Part shown: piece by piece, positions 8,064 through 16,908 of the stretch
Layout: the number at the start of each line of letters is the position of its first letter
Numbering within the stretch: the first letter of the stretch is position 1
NCBI GenBank assembly: GCA_017474845.1
Contig: JAFVGS010000020.1
Span: 27,030-91,029, forward strand
Origin: Prevotella sp.
GTDB lineage: Bacteria; Bacteroidota; Bacteroidia; Bacteroidales; Bacteroidaceae
Direction of reading: 5' to 3'
DNA: 64,000 nucleotides
Position numbers and translations under genes: made by a program
Notes under the pieces: model-generated
The model's input: the letters and a program-made list of their open reading frames with translations, nothing else
What the model was told of the DNA's origin: nothing
The model's database searches: none

Positions 8064-11000
8064 ATGAGAAGATCATCTTTATTTGTACTTGTGTTCATCA
8101 TGGCACTGTCGGCATTCTCGTTTGGTGTCGGCTTGTCGTATGATGCAAACCCCTTTGCCGATGACGATACGGAAACCGTCGAAGGTACTGATACCGTGGG
8201 CGAAGGGGAAGGTGAAGGCGAAGGCGAAGAGGAAGTGGAGCCTGTTGAGAGATTCACCGTCGAGGGTGTCATGTATCACGTGACGGAAGAGGGCGTGGTC
8301 GAAGTGGAAGGCGTGGAAGAAGGCGCCACCAGCATCGTCATTCCAGAGGAAGTCACCTATGAAGAGACCACATACCAGGTGACGGCGATTGTAGAGAATG
8401 CGTTCTCCGGGAATAAGACACTGACCTCAGTCAGCATAGCAGGCAGCGTAAAAGAGATTCCCAAGGAGACCTTTAAAGAATGTTCCGGCCTGACGACAAT
8501 CGAACTTGGCGAAGGTATCGAAGTGATTGGTGAATCTGCCTTCGCAGGCTGTTCGAAACTGGAGACTCTGGTCATTCCGGAATCTGTGACGGAACTGGGC
8601 AAGGGGCTCTTCGAGGACTGTACCAGCCTGATAGCTGTCGAGATAGACTGCGATGTCGAGACTGTAGATCAGGATCTCTTCAAGGGCTGCACCAGTCTGG
8701 AGGAGATTGAAATCAAGGGCAACATCAAAACAGTGGCCGAATCGGTGTTTGAAGGCAACCAAAAGCTGAAATCCGTCAAACTCAGCGGTGACATCGAGGA
8801 GATGGGCAAGAACGCCTTTAAGGACTGTACCGGGCTTGAGACGTTTGAATTCGGCGAGAATAAGAATGTGAACGTGATTGGCGAGTCTGCCTTCGAGGGC
8901 TGTACCAGCCTGAAGGCCATCACCGTCCCCGGCAGCCTGAAAGTGATTGAGAAGACGACCTTCAAGGATTGTACCAGTCTGAAGGATCTTGTGATAGAGA
9001 CAGGCGTGGAAGAGATTGGTGAATCGGCTTTCGAAGGTTGTACGAGTATTGAAGAGCTCACCATTCCCAGCACGGTGAAGAAGGTGGGCGAGAAAGCCTT
9101 TAAGGACTGTACCAGCTTGAAGACCGTCAATATTGAAGAGGGTGTCGAAGAGATCGGTAATTCAGCCTTTGAAGGTTGCGGAGAACTGAAGGTGGTCTCC
9201 ATCCCCGCCTCTGTAAAAGATATCGGTGAGTCGGTCTTTGACGGCAGCAGTCTGGAGGAAGTGACTATTCCCGGTTCGATGAAGATAGTCAAGGACGGGG
9301 CGTTCAAGGGTTGTAAGGAATTGAAGAAACTCACGATTGAAGAAGGTGTCGAGGAGATCGGTAATTTAGCCTTTGCAGGTTGTATCAATCTGACAGAACT
9401 TATCATCCCGAAGTCGGTGAAGAAGATCGGCATTTCTGCCTTTAGGAATTGTGAGATGATAGAATCGCTGGAGTTGGGCGAGGGACTGACGGAGATGGGC
9501 GACTCGGTGTTTGCGGGTTGTCTCAGCCTGCCGACAGTCGTGTTGCCAGAGAGTATCACCGAACTGGCGACAGCCTCCTTCTGGGGTTGCGAGAAGCTGG
9601 ATTCCGTCTCTTTGTCTGATGGGCTGAAGAAGATCGGCGAGTCCGCTTTCGAGGGGTGTAAGGTGCTCCCCTCGGTGTATCTGCCGGAGAGTCTCGAGAG
9701 TATAGAGAAGGCCGCTTTCAGAGGTTGCGACAGTCTGAAGTTTGTCAGCGTGGCGTTCATGCAGCCTTTCGACATAGACCTCAGCGTGTTTGAGGGTATT
9801 CATCCCGAGTCCGTCCTGAAAGTGCCCAAAGGCACGAGGGCCACGTTTATGAAGGCAGAGTGCTGGGCTAAGCAGTTCTCTAAGATTGTGGGTGGTGAAT
9901 ATAAGGTGACCGTCGTAGCTGTCGGCAACGGTCAGGCCGTTTGTCAGCATGAGGCCCTGGCCGACAGCACGCAGGCCGTCCGCAACGATTCCGTGCAGTA
10001 CACCTTTATGGAAGGAGACTCGTGTGCGGTGGCATTCCTCTCCGACACGGGGTATCAGATTATGGACGTGACAGTCAACGACCGGGTGGTCTCCGACAGC
10101 CTGTTTGCAGACATTTATGCCGCCGACACCCTCTCCACCGAGAAACCCAGGTATGGCGAATACAGCATAGCCTATCTTGATCAGGACTATACGGTCGCCG
10201 TGGCCTATGAGCGTATCCACTATCGCCTTGTCATCACCTCCATCGGCCAGGGTACCGTCAACTTCGATGGCACCTCTGTAGAAGACACGACCACCGTGTT
10301 CAGGGTCGAGGAAGGCACCGATGTCTTCATCACATTCAGTCCGGCAGACAACTGGCGTATCAAGCAAGTCATGCTCGACAGTCTTGATATCACGTCGGAA
10401 CTGGCAAAATACCAGTACTCCGTCAAGAACCTCAGGAAACACACGACGCTCGTGGCCGAATATGAGGAGATACCCGTCAACAAATACATCCTCACCGTCT
10501 ATGTCTCCGGCAATGGCGAGGTGGCCGTCGATGGAGAGACTATTATCCGTGACCGGTCATGGTCCGCATACTTCAATGAAGACACCACGGCAGTGCTCAC
10601 TTTCATTCCCGATGAAGGCTATACAGCCAAATACGTGAGGGTGAACGGCACAGACGTGACAGATGCCATCGTCGACAACCAGTACACACTCTCGAGTATC
10701 CGGGCAGATATCAACGTCAACGTATCGTTCGCCGCTCTGGACATGACGTTCGAGAAAGACGGCATCCATTATCTCGTGTCTTCGTTTGCCGACAAGCAGG
10801 TCACCATCACGTCTGTCGATAACATGCAGACGCTCGAGGTGCCGGCTACAGTGGCATACGGCGATAACGTGTGGGAGGTGACAGGCATTGCCGAGGATGC
10901 TTTGGCCGGCTGTAAGGATATCGCTGCAGCCATCTGGAACCCGAATACCCAGTTCAGGGCGACCGTCAGCAATCCCAACTTCCTGCTCTATGTGAGCGAT

Positions 11001-11828
11001 GCGAAGTATGTAGCCTGGGAAGACCAGAACGCCGTGGTAGATGGTGTGGCTGCCCGTATCGTACTCTCCGACGGGAAGGAAGGCAACGACTTCTACTGTC
11101 CGCGCTCATTCACGGCAGAAAAGGTCACCTACACCCATAACTACTCGATGGAGACAGGTATCATGGAGCCGAGGGGATGGGAGACCATCGCCCTGCCGTT
11201 CGACGTGCAGACCGTCAGCCATGCTACCGCTGGAATCATCGTTCCCTTTAGGAAGTGGACGACGGAAAGTGACCAGAAACCGTTCTGGCTCTATGAGCTG
11301 ACAGCTAACGGCTATCAGGAGGCCGAAGCCATTAAGGCCAATACACCATATATAATAAGTATGCCGAACAACAGCCTCTATCTGACAGACTATCGGATCA
11401 TCGGTGACGTGACCTTCGAGTCGGAGAATGTCGAAGTCAAGAAATCCGATGACCTGCATAGCGTTCGTTATAATGATAGGACGTTAGTACCCAATTTCGT
11501 CAACAAGAGTGACGATGCCATCCTGCCCCTCAACGTGAATAATGCTGTCGTGGCATATTCGGAGGCAGACATGGGCAGCAAGTTCGTGAAAGGACTCCGT
11601 GCTGCGTATCCCTTCGAGGCCTATATGACCACCACTTCCGGCACCCGTTCCATCGGCGTGCTGGACGGTATGACGACAGGAATCAGGGATATTGCAGCTC
11701 CCAGCGATATCAAGGATGCCAAGGTGTATGACATGCGCGGCGTGCTTGTCAGGAGCAAGGAGTCAGGAGCCAAGAGTCTGAAGCCGGGCATCTATGTGGT
11801 ACAGGGAAAGAAAATGATCATTAAATAG
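8064..11828 (+). CDS. BspA-family leucine-rich-repeat surface protein
   Basis: A 1254-residue secreted protein. The signal peptide is followed by an acidic EGEGEGEGEEEVEP stretch (about residues 50-64). About 20 tandem BspA/TpLRR repeats (about 85-590) follow, each around 23 residues with an xAFxGCxxL core. Three domains resembling the bacterial-repeat (divergent InlB-B) family come next, starting at YKVTVVAVGNG, YRLVITSIGQG and YILTVYVSGNG. A further 300 residues lead to the end GIYVVQGKKMIIK, a type IX-like sorting tail of Prevotella. Related proteins mediate adhesion to host proteins or other bacteria; that role is inferred here. It is first in a likely operon with a lipoprotein and galE. 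Confidence 0.92.
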   Translation: MRRSSLFVLVFIMALSAFSFGVGLSYDANPFADDDTETVEGTDTVGEGEGEGEGEEEVEPVERFTVEGVMYHVTEEGVVEVEGVEEGATSIVIPEEVTYEETTYQVTAIVENAFSGNKTLTSVSIAGSVKEIPKETFKECSGLTTIELGEGIEVIGESAFAGCSKLETLVIPESVTELGKGLFEDCTSLIAVEIDCDVETVDQDLFKGCTSLEEIEIKGNIKTVAESVFEGNQKLKSVKLSGDIEEMGKNAFKDCTGLETFEFGENKNVNVIGESAFEGCTSLKAITVPGSLKVIEKTTFKDCTSLKDLVIETGVEEIGESAFEGCTSIEELTIPSTVKKVGEKAFKDCTSLKTVNIEEGVEEIGNSAFEGCGELKVVSIPASVKDIGESVFDGSSLEEVTIPGSMKIVKDGAFKGCKELKKLTIEEGVEEIGNLAFAGCINLTELIIPKSVKKIGISAFRNCEMIESLELGEGLTEMGDSVFAGCLSLPTVVLPESITELATASFWGCEKLDSVSLSDGLKKIGESAFEGCKVLPSVYLPESLESIEKAAFRGCDSLKFVSVAFMQPFDIDLSVFEGIHPESVLKVPKGTRATFMKAECWAKQFSKIVGGEYKVTVVAVGNGQAVCQHEALADSTQAVRNDSVQYTFMEGDSCAVAFLSDTGYQIMDVTVNDRVVSDSLFADIYAADTLSTEKPRYGEYSIAYLDQDYTVAVAYERIHYRLVITSIGQGTVNFDGTSVEDTTTVFRVEEGTDVFITFSPADNWRIKQVMLDSLDITSELAKYQYSVKNLRKHTTLVAEYEEIPVNKYILTVYVSGNGEVAVDGETIIRDRSWSAYFNEDTTAVLTFIPDEGYTAKYVRVNGTDVTDAIVDNQYTLSSIRADINVNVSFAALDMTFEKDGIHYLVSSFADKQVTITSVDNMQTLEVPATVAYGDNVWEVTGIAEDALAGCKDIAAAIWNPNTQFRATVSNPNFLLYVSDAKYVAWEDQNAVVDGVAARIVLSDGKEGNDFYCPRSFTAEKVTYTHNYSMETGIMEPRGWETIALPFDVQTVSHATAGIIVPFRKWTTESDQKPFWLYELTANGYQEAEAIKANTPYIISMPNNSLYLTDYRIIGDVTFESENVEVKKSDDLHSVRYNDRTLVPNFVNKSDDAILPLNVNNAVVAYSEADMGSKFVKGLRAAYPFEAYMTTTSGTRSIGVLDGMTTGIRDIAAPSDIKDAKVYDMRGVLVRSKESGAKSLKPGIYVVQGKKMIIK
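8380..9760 (+). repeat. tandem LRR-coding repeats
   Basis: About 20 units of roughly 69 bases encode the LRR array. Several neighbouring units are near-identical at DNA level, with repeated runs such as GCCTTCGAGGGCTGTACCAG. Unit number could change by recombination or slippage. The array also creates long but meaningless minus-strand open frames. Confidence 0.75.
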
Positions 11829-11842
11829 GAAAGGAGACAGAT

Positions 11843-12250
11843 ATGATGGAAATGATGAAGAAAACAACGATATTGCTGCTGATGATGGCAGCCCTTGTGG
11901 CCTGTGGCGACGATGATGATGCAGAAACCACCAAGAAGCCGGACTATATCGCCGCCAACGAGGAAATGACCTTGTCGGACAATAGCGAGGGCACTCTGGC
12001 CATCAAGTCCAACTGTAAGTGGCATCTTTATGCCGAAGTCGACTGGCTGTTCATGGATCCGGCCTCGGGAGAGGGAAACGGAAAAGTGACTATCACCGCC
12101 AGTCCGAATAAGACGGGTGATGTCAGATCGGGCACCATCTACATGAGAAATGAGGATAACTCGCTGGAGAGGACGGTGATTGTCTATCAGAAGAAGAATG
12201 CGGACAACAGTCTCGTGCCGGAGCCGGGCGAGAACCCGTTCCCGGAGTGA
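11843..12250 (+). CDS. surface lipoprotein with a BACON-like domain
   Basis: A 135-residue lipoprotein. The lipobox LVACG is followed by four aspartates, which resembles the acidic signal that sends Bacteroidota lipoproteins to the outer face. The rest fits one BACON-type beta-sandwich: SNCKWHLYAEVDWLFM, then a GSGNGK-like turn, TASPNKTGDVRSGTIYM, and a final VIVYQKK strand. BACON domains are often linked to carbohydrate or mucin binding. An AGGAAAGGAGA stretch upstream is one of the few Shine-Dalgarno-like sites in the window. It lies 14 bases after the BspA-type gene and 36 bases before galE. Confidence 0.82.
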   Translation: MMEMMKKTTILLLMMAALVACGDDDDAETTKKPDYIAANEEMTLSDNSEGTLAIKSNCKWHLYAEVDWLFMDPASGEGNGKVTITASPNKTGDVRSGTIYMRNEDNSLERTVIVYQKKNADNSLVPEPGENPFPE

Positions 12251-12274
12251 AGGTAAAAAGGTAAAAAAGTAAAA
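12251..12274 (+). repeat. GGTAAAAA repeat, inverted copy of 15643-15666
   Basis: A 24-base stretch built of GGTAAAAA-like units fills the gap before galE. Its exact reverse complement occurs in the lptF/G-helicase gap. Confidence 0.85.
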
Positions 12275-12286
12275 TAACATAATGAT

Positions 12287-13327
12287 ATGAAACAGACAAT
12301 TTTAGTAACAGGCGGTACTGGATTCATCGGAAGCCATACGACCGTAGAACTGCAGGAAGCAGGTTATGAGGTAGTAATCATCGACAACCTCTCAAACTCG
12401 AACATCAACGTATTGGACGGCATTGAGAAGATCACAGGCATTCGTCCTGCCTTTGAGAAGGTGGACTGCTGCGATTTCGAAGCCCTTGAAGGAGTGTTCA
12501 AGAAGTATCCGAAGATTGAGGGCATCATTCATTTCGCCGCTTCGAAGGCTGTGGGCGAGAGTGTGGAGAAACCGTTGCTCTATTACCGTAACAACCTCAC
12601 TTCGCTCATCAACCTGTTGGAACTGATGCCGAAGTACGACGTGAAGGGCATTATCTTCTCGTCGAGCTGCACCGTCTATGGTCAGCCCTCGCAGGAGAAC
12701 CTGCCTGTGACGGAGAATGCTCCCATCCAGAAGGCAATGAGTCCTTATGGCAACACGAAGCAGATCAACGAGGAGATCATCCAGGACTATATCCACTCGG
12801 GGGCGCCCATCAAGAGCATCATCCTCAGATATTTCAACCCCATCGGTGCACATCCCTCTGCACTCATCGGTGAACTGCCCAATGGCGTGCCCATGAACCT
12901 CATTCCCTTCGTAACACAGACAGCCATGGGTATCCGTGAGCAGCTGAAGATCTTCGGCCACGACTATAATACCCCCGATAAGACCTGTATCCGTGACTAT
13001 ATCTACGTGGTGGATCTGGCCAAGGCTCATGTGAAGGCTATGGAGCGTGTGCTCGACAAGCCAGAGACCGATGCCGTAGAGGTATTCAATATCGGTACGG
13101 GCAAGGGACTGTCTACCTTAGAGGTGGTAGAGGGCTTTGAGAAGGCCACAGGCGTGAAAGTGAACTGGACCTATGCACCCCGTCGTGAAGGTGACATCGA
13201 GCAGGTGTGGGGTAATGTCGACAAAGCCAACAAGGTCTTGGGCTGGAAGGCTGACACTCCCACGGAGGATGTCCTGAAGAGTGCCTGGAAATGGCAGAAA
13301 AAACTCCGCGAAGATGGAATACAGTAA
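12287..13327 (+). CDS. galE: UDP-glucose 4-epimerase
   Basis: A 346-residue short-chain dehydrogenase/reductase that interconverts UDP-glucose and UDP-galactose in the Leloir pathway and in sugar-nucleotide supply for surface polysaccharides. The NAD-binding TGGTGFIGSH (residues 8-17) and the SSSCTVYG strand (125-132) are present. The catalytic YGNTK pair gives Tyr154 and Lys158. Length and motifs are normal for the family. It is the last gene of the plus-strand run beginning with the BspA-type gene, and is convergent with ispE across a long inverted repeat. Confidence 0.95.
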   Translation: MKQTILVTGGTGFIGSHTTVELQEAGYEVVIIDNLSNSNINVLDGIEKITGIRPAFEKVDCCDFEALEGVFKKYPKIEGIIHFAASKAVGESVEKPLLYYRNNLTSLINLLELMPKYDVKGIIFSSSCTVYGQPSQENLPVTENAPIQKAMSPYGNTKQINEEIIQDYIHSGAPIKSIILRYFNPIGAHPSALIGELPNGVPMNLIPFVTQTAMGIREQLKIFGHDYNTPDKTCIRDYIYVVDLAKAHVKAMERVLDKPETDAVEVFNIGTGKGLSTLEVVEGFEKATGVKVNWTYAPRREGDIEQVWGNVDKANKVLGWKADTPTEDVLKSAWKWQKKLREDGIQ

Positions 13328-13330
13328 TAT

Positions 13331-13467
13331 AGAAGTTAAAGGGAAGTTAAAAGGAAGTTATCGCGGTCTATGACCGCTTGGAAGTTAAAGGGACATTACT
13401 GATAGCGCTTGCTGGATCCTCAGAACTATTGTCCTTTTAACTTCCTTTTAACTTCCCTTTAACTTCT
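13331..13467. repeat. perfect 30-bp inverted repeat between galE and ispE
   Basis: The arms at 13331-13360 and 13438-13467 are exact reverse complements built from GAAGTTAAAG units. A third partial unit lies at 13381-13393, and a small palindrome (GCGGTC-TAT-GACCGC, 13363-13377) sits in the loop. The right arm touches the ispE stop codon. It may act as a bidirectional terminator for the convergent genes. Confidence 0.9.
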
Positions 13468-14299
13468 ACAATTTCATCACTGTCTTGAAAGTGCCTTCGG
13501 CATTGAACTCATCGAGGGAGACTGGTTCACGGAAGAGTCCGAAGAGTGAAGAACCAGAACCAGACATCGCGGCATAGACAGCCCCTAAGTCATAGAGACG
13601 GTCCTTGATGGCACCGATCTCGGGATGGAGGGCGAAGACGCTCTTCTCAAAATCGTTGGTGAGATGGTCACGCCAAGTCTCTACAGGCTGCATCACGATG
13701 TCACGGCAATTCACGTCAGGGTGCTGTGGGGTGATGAGTGAAAAGGCCTCCTTCGTGGATACAGGGATGGCAGGACGCACCACGGCGAGATACCAGCCAC
13801 GTAGTGAGAGACTGATGGGCTCAAGCCTTTCGCCTATACCTTCGGCATAACAGGGCTTATTCAAAACGAAGAAAGCACAGTCGGCACCCAGGCGGGCGGC
13901 ATAGTCAATCATCTGCTGGTCAGAGAGTCCCAGTTGGAACATCTGATTGAGCAACGTAATCATAAATCCGCAGTCGCTGCTGCCACCACCCATACCAGCC
14001 TGAGTCGGTATACCTTTATATAAATGCGCGTGTATGCGAGGAAGGGTAGGGAAGTCCTGCTTCAACAGGTTGTAGGCACGCACCACGAGGTTTTTCTGCT
14101 CATCGCCGTCGATCACGATGTTTGTCACCTTCAGGTCGCAGTCGACGGCAGAAGGGAACTGCTCGTCCATCTCAAACACCTCAAGGGCGTCGCAGATAGG
14201 GACGGGATAGAAGACGGTCTCCAGGTTGTGGTATCCGTCAGGACGGCGCTCAACGACGTTAAGCCCGAGGTTGATCTTGCAGATAGGATGAGTTATCAT
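13466..14299 (-). CDS. ispE: 4-diphosphocytidyl-2-C-methyl-D-erythritol kinase
   Basis: A 277-residue GHMP kinase that phosphorylates CDP-methylerythritol in the MEP pathway to isoprenoid precursors. The N-terminal KINLGLNVVERRPDGYH is typical of IspE. The ATP-binding glycine loop is GMGGGSSDCG (residues 102-111), the catalytic-region motif is RLGADCAFF, and the C-terminal AMSGSGSSLFG completes the fold. It starts 17 bases after the helicase gene and is the last member of the lon-led operon. Confidence 0.95.
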   Translation of the reverse strand: MITHPICKINLGLNVVERRPDGYHNLETVFYPVPICDALEVFEMDEQFPSAVDCDLKVTNIVIDGDEQKNLVVRAYNLLKQDFPTLPRIHAHLYKGIPTQAGMGGGSSDCGFMITLLNQMFQLGLSDQQMIDYAARLGADCAFFVLNKPCYAEGIGERLEPISLSLRGWYLAVVRPAIPVSTKEAFSLITPQHPDVNCRDIVMQPVETWRDHLTNDFEKSVFALHPEIGAIKDRLYDLGAVYAAMSGSGSSLFGLFREPVSLDEFNAEGTFKTVMKL

Positions 14300-14316
14300 A
14301 TTTACGATTTTACGAT

Positions 14317-15633
14317 TTACGATGGATTACCTTGGCCGTCGTTCTTAGTGCGGTGATGACGTTTCTTCTTCTTAGCGCCATCTTGACCATTGGTCTTGGA
14401 TTTTGCCTGATTGTTCTGACCGTTACCCTTCGAGTGCCAGCGGCCATGACGACGGGTGTTGGAACGTTTCTTCTCACGTTTGGTGTAGACAGGTGCCTCA
14501 CCAAGACCTTCGGGCAGTGGCGACTTCTCCACCTCCTTACCTAAGAAGTGCTCTATCTGCTGGAAACGGTAGATGTCTGCCTCGCTGATGAAGGTGATAG
14601 CCTCTCCGTCACGGTCTGCACGGGCGGTACGACCAATACGATGCACATAATCCTCGGCATCGTGGGGCACGTCGTAGTTGATGACAATGCGGATATCGTC
14701 GATGTCGATACCACGCGCCACGATGTCTGTAGCCACCAGCACGTCCGTCTGTCCTGCCTTGAAACGGTACATCACCTCGTCGCGTTCCTGTTGGGAGAGG
14801 TCAGAGTGCATCTGGTCGCAGTTGATGTGCATCTGCTTCAGACTTCTGGCAATCTCCTTCACCTTCTCCTTCTTGCCGGAGAAGATGATGACGCGCTGCA
14901 GGTCTCCCTTTTTGAAGATATGATTGATGATCTTCAGTTTCTGCGGATCATAGCAGACATAGGCGCTCTGGTGAATCTTCTCCGCAGGCTTGGAGACAGC
15001 GATCTTCACCTCCACAGGGTTGTGGAGCAGGGTGACGGCCAGTTCACGGATCTTCGGCGGCATCGTGGCAGAGAACATGATGCGCTGACACGACTGCGGC
15101 AGCTGCTGCACTATCTTCATGATATCCTCGATGAATCCCATGTCGAGCATACGGTCTGCCTCGTCAAGAACGAAGAAGCTGCAGCGGGAGAGGTCGAGGT
15201 TGCCCACTTTCAGATGACTGAGCAGACGACCTGGTGTGGCGATGAGCACATCAGCGCCCAGACGCATGCCACGCAGTTCCTGTTCATATCGTCCTCCGTC
15301 ATTGCCGCCATAAACCGCCACAGATGACACACCGTCGAGATAGTAGCCGAAGCCCTGCATGGCCTGGTCTATCTGCTGGGCCAGTTCACGGGTGGGGGAC
15401 ATGATGACGCAGTTGATGGCATCCTTGGGGTAGCCGCCGTCATCGAGCATCGAAAGGATGGGCAACAGATAGGCTGCAGTCTTTCCCGTTCCCGTCTGAG
15501 CCACACCCAACAGGTCGTAGCCGTCGAGGATCTCTGGGATACAACGTTCCTGTATAGGAGTCATCTCGTCGAAGCGCATGTCGTAGAGCGCATCGAGTAT
15601 ATTATCGTTCAGATATGTTTCTTCAAATTTCAC
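14317..15633 (-). CDS. DEAD-box RNA helicase
   Basis: A 438-residue ATP-dependent RNA helicase of the RhlE-like group. It carries the Q motif (MTPIQERCIPEIL), Walker A AQTGTGKT (45-52), PTRELAQQ, TPGRLLSHL, the DEAD box in VLDEADRMLDMGF, SATMPP, and HRIGRTARAD at the end of the second RecA domain. The last roughly 55 residues form a basic, low-complexity tail rich in Lys, Arg, Asn and Gly, as commonly seen in helicases that bind structured RNA in ribosome assembly or mRNA decay. It is separated from lptF/G by a GGTAAAAA repeat. Confidence 0.94.
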   Translation of the reverse strand: MKFEETYLNDNILDALYDMRFDEMTPIQERCIPEILDGYDLLGVAQTGTGKTAAYLLPILSMLDDGGYPKDAINCVIMSPTRELAQQIDQAMQGFGYYLDGVSSVAVYGGNDGGRYEQELRGMRLGADVLIATPGRLLSHLKVGNLDLSRCSFFVLDEADRMLDMGFIEDIMKIVQQLPQSCQRIMFSATMPPKIRELAVTLLHNPVEVKIAVSKPAEKIHQSAYVCYDPQKLKIINHIFKKGDLQRVIIFSGKKEKVKEIARSLKQMHINCDQMHSDLSQQERDEVMYRFKAGQTDVLVATDIVARGIDIDDIRIVINYDVPHDAEDYVHRIGRTARADRDGEAITFISEADIYRFQQIEHFLGKEVEKSPLPEGLGEAPVYTKREKKRSNTRRHGRWHSKGNGQNNQAKSKTNGQDGAKKKKRHHRTKNDGQGNPS

Positions 15634-15642
15634 TATTTAACC

Positions 15643-15674
15643 TTTTACTTTTTTACCTTTTTACCTTTTTACCT
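15643..15674 (-). repeat. GGTAAAAA repeat between lptF/G and helicase
   Basis: On the minus strand, four GGTAAAAA-type units fill the gap between two genes of one operon. Bases 15643-15666 are the exact reverse complement of 12251-12274. Confidence 0.85.
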
Positions 15675-16859
15675 TTAATTCGGCGCCTGCCGGTAACAGT
15701 AGTATGCAATAATCGCATAGAGGATATTGGGTATCCACGCAGCCAGCAGCGGGGGCGTGTCGGCATTGATGGCAAAGGTGGAACTGATGGTCTGCAACAG
15801 GATATAGGAGAACGAGAGTCCCAGGCCGATACCGAGACTGACGCCCATGCCACCCTTGCGCTTTTTGCTGGAAAGACTGGCCCCGATGATGGTCAGGATA
15901 AACGAGGCAAACGATGTGGCAATACGTTTGTAATACTCCACCTCGTACTGTACCACATTGCTCGAACCACGTTCCGTCTGTTTCGAGATATACTGCCTCA
16001 GCTCGTCTGACGTCAGCGTCTCCTGTTGTCCCTTCGAGAAGACCAGGTCCATGGGCTCCATGTGGATGAGGGTGTCGATGACCGACCCTGACTTGATGTC
16101 TTCGCGGAGTCCCTTCAGCGTCCTAATCTTATAGTTCTGCGCCTTCCAGTGGAAACGGTCATCACTGATGGTGTCGTAACGGATGACAGAGGCTGTCATG
16201 TGACTGACGAGCTTCTTCTTCTCGAACTTGTCGAGCGAAAAGCCATAGCCGGTCTTCGTGTTGTCGTCGTACTGCTGGATATAGGCGATAATACCAGGTC
16301 CCACCATCAACTGTACGTTGCTGGCAGAAGTGATCTTATCATTGTTCTTGTATTTCGCTTCGAAGTCCTGACGCACGATGTTTCCCTTGGGGATGATGTA
16401 GGCGCCGAGATAGTAGTTCACCAGGGCGATGAGTGCGGCAGAGAGCAGATAGGGGCGCATGAGCCGTCTGAAGCTCACGCCGGCAGCCAGCATCGCGATG
16501 ATTTCCGAGTTACCCGCCAGTTTGGAGGTGAAGAAAATGACGGCTATAAAGACAAAGAGCGGTGAGAACAAATTGGCGAAGTAGGGCAGGAAGTTGGCGT
16601 AGTAGTCGAAGACGATGGCTTTCAACGGGGCGCCATAAGTGGAGAACTTCGAGAGGTTCTCGTTGACGTCGAAGACGATGGCAATGGATATGATGAGGAT
16701 GATGGAGTAAATATATGTGCCGATGAACTTGGCAACGATATACCTGTCGAGGCGTGACAGCAGACGTAAAGGATTCAGGTAACGCACCCAACGGAGATGC
16801 TCCCACAGGAAGCGTCCCGTCTTACGCAGCCATACTCTTATATACTTACTCTTTTTCAT
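15675..16859 (-). CDS. LptF/LptG (YjgP/YjgQ) family permease
   Basis: A 394-residue inner-membrane protein of the family that, with LptB, extracts lipopolysaccharide for transport to the outer membrane. Membrane segments lie near residues 40-60, 85-110 and 130-155, a large periplasmic domain fills about 160-310, and three more segments end the protein (from FASFILTIIGASL onward). The signature LLSRLDRYIVAKFIGTY near the N-terminus is typical. Whether it is LptF or LptG cannot be told from sequence alone. It follows tgt by 49 bases in the lon operon. Confidence 0.9.
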   Translation of the reverse strand: MKKSKYIRVWLRKTGRFLWEHLRWVRYLNPLRLLSRLDRYIVAKFIGTYIYSIILIISIAIVFDVNENLSKFSTYGAPLKAIVFDYYANFLPYFANLFSPLFVFIAVIFFTSKLAGNSEIIAMLAAGVSFRRLMRPYLLSAALIALVNYYLGAYIIPKGNIVRQDFEAKYKNNDKITSASNVQLMVGPGIIAYIQQYDDNTKTGYGFSLDKFEKKKLVSHMTASVIRYDTISDDRFHWKAQNYKIRTLKGLREDIKSGSVIDTLIHMEPMDLVFSKGQQETLTSDELRQYISKQTERGSSNVVQYEVEYYKRIATSFASFILTIIGASLSSKKRKGGMGVSLGIGLGLSFSYILLQTISSTFAINADTPPLLAAWIPNILYAIIAYYCYRQAPN

Positions 16860-16908
16860 CTGTGGAAATCTCTTCTTCTGTGGGAATCAGTGTAATCTGT
16901 GGCTCCTT

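Noticed and set aside
8669-10442. Two long minus-strand frames (about 360 residues each) opposite the BspA-type gene
   Set aside because: They arise from the tandem LRR codons read backwards and are compositionally biased; the plus-strand frame has a promoter, signal peptide and known domains.
14548-15327. 259-residue plus-strand frame opposite the DEAD-box helicase
   Set aside because: The helicase motifs are complete on the minus strand; the opposite frame has no domain or start signal.
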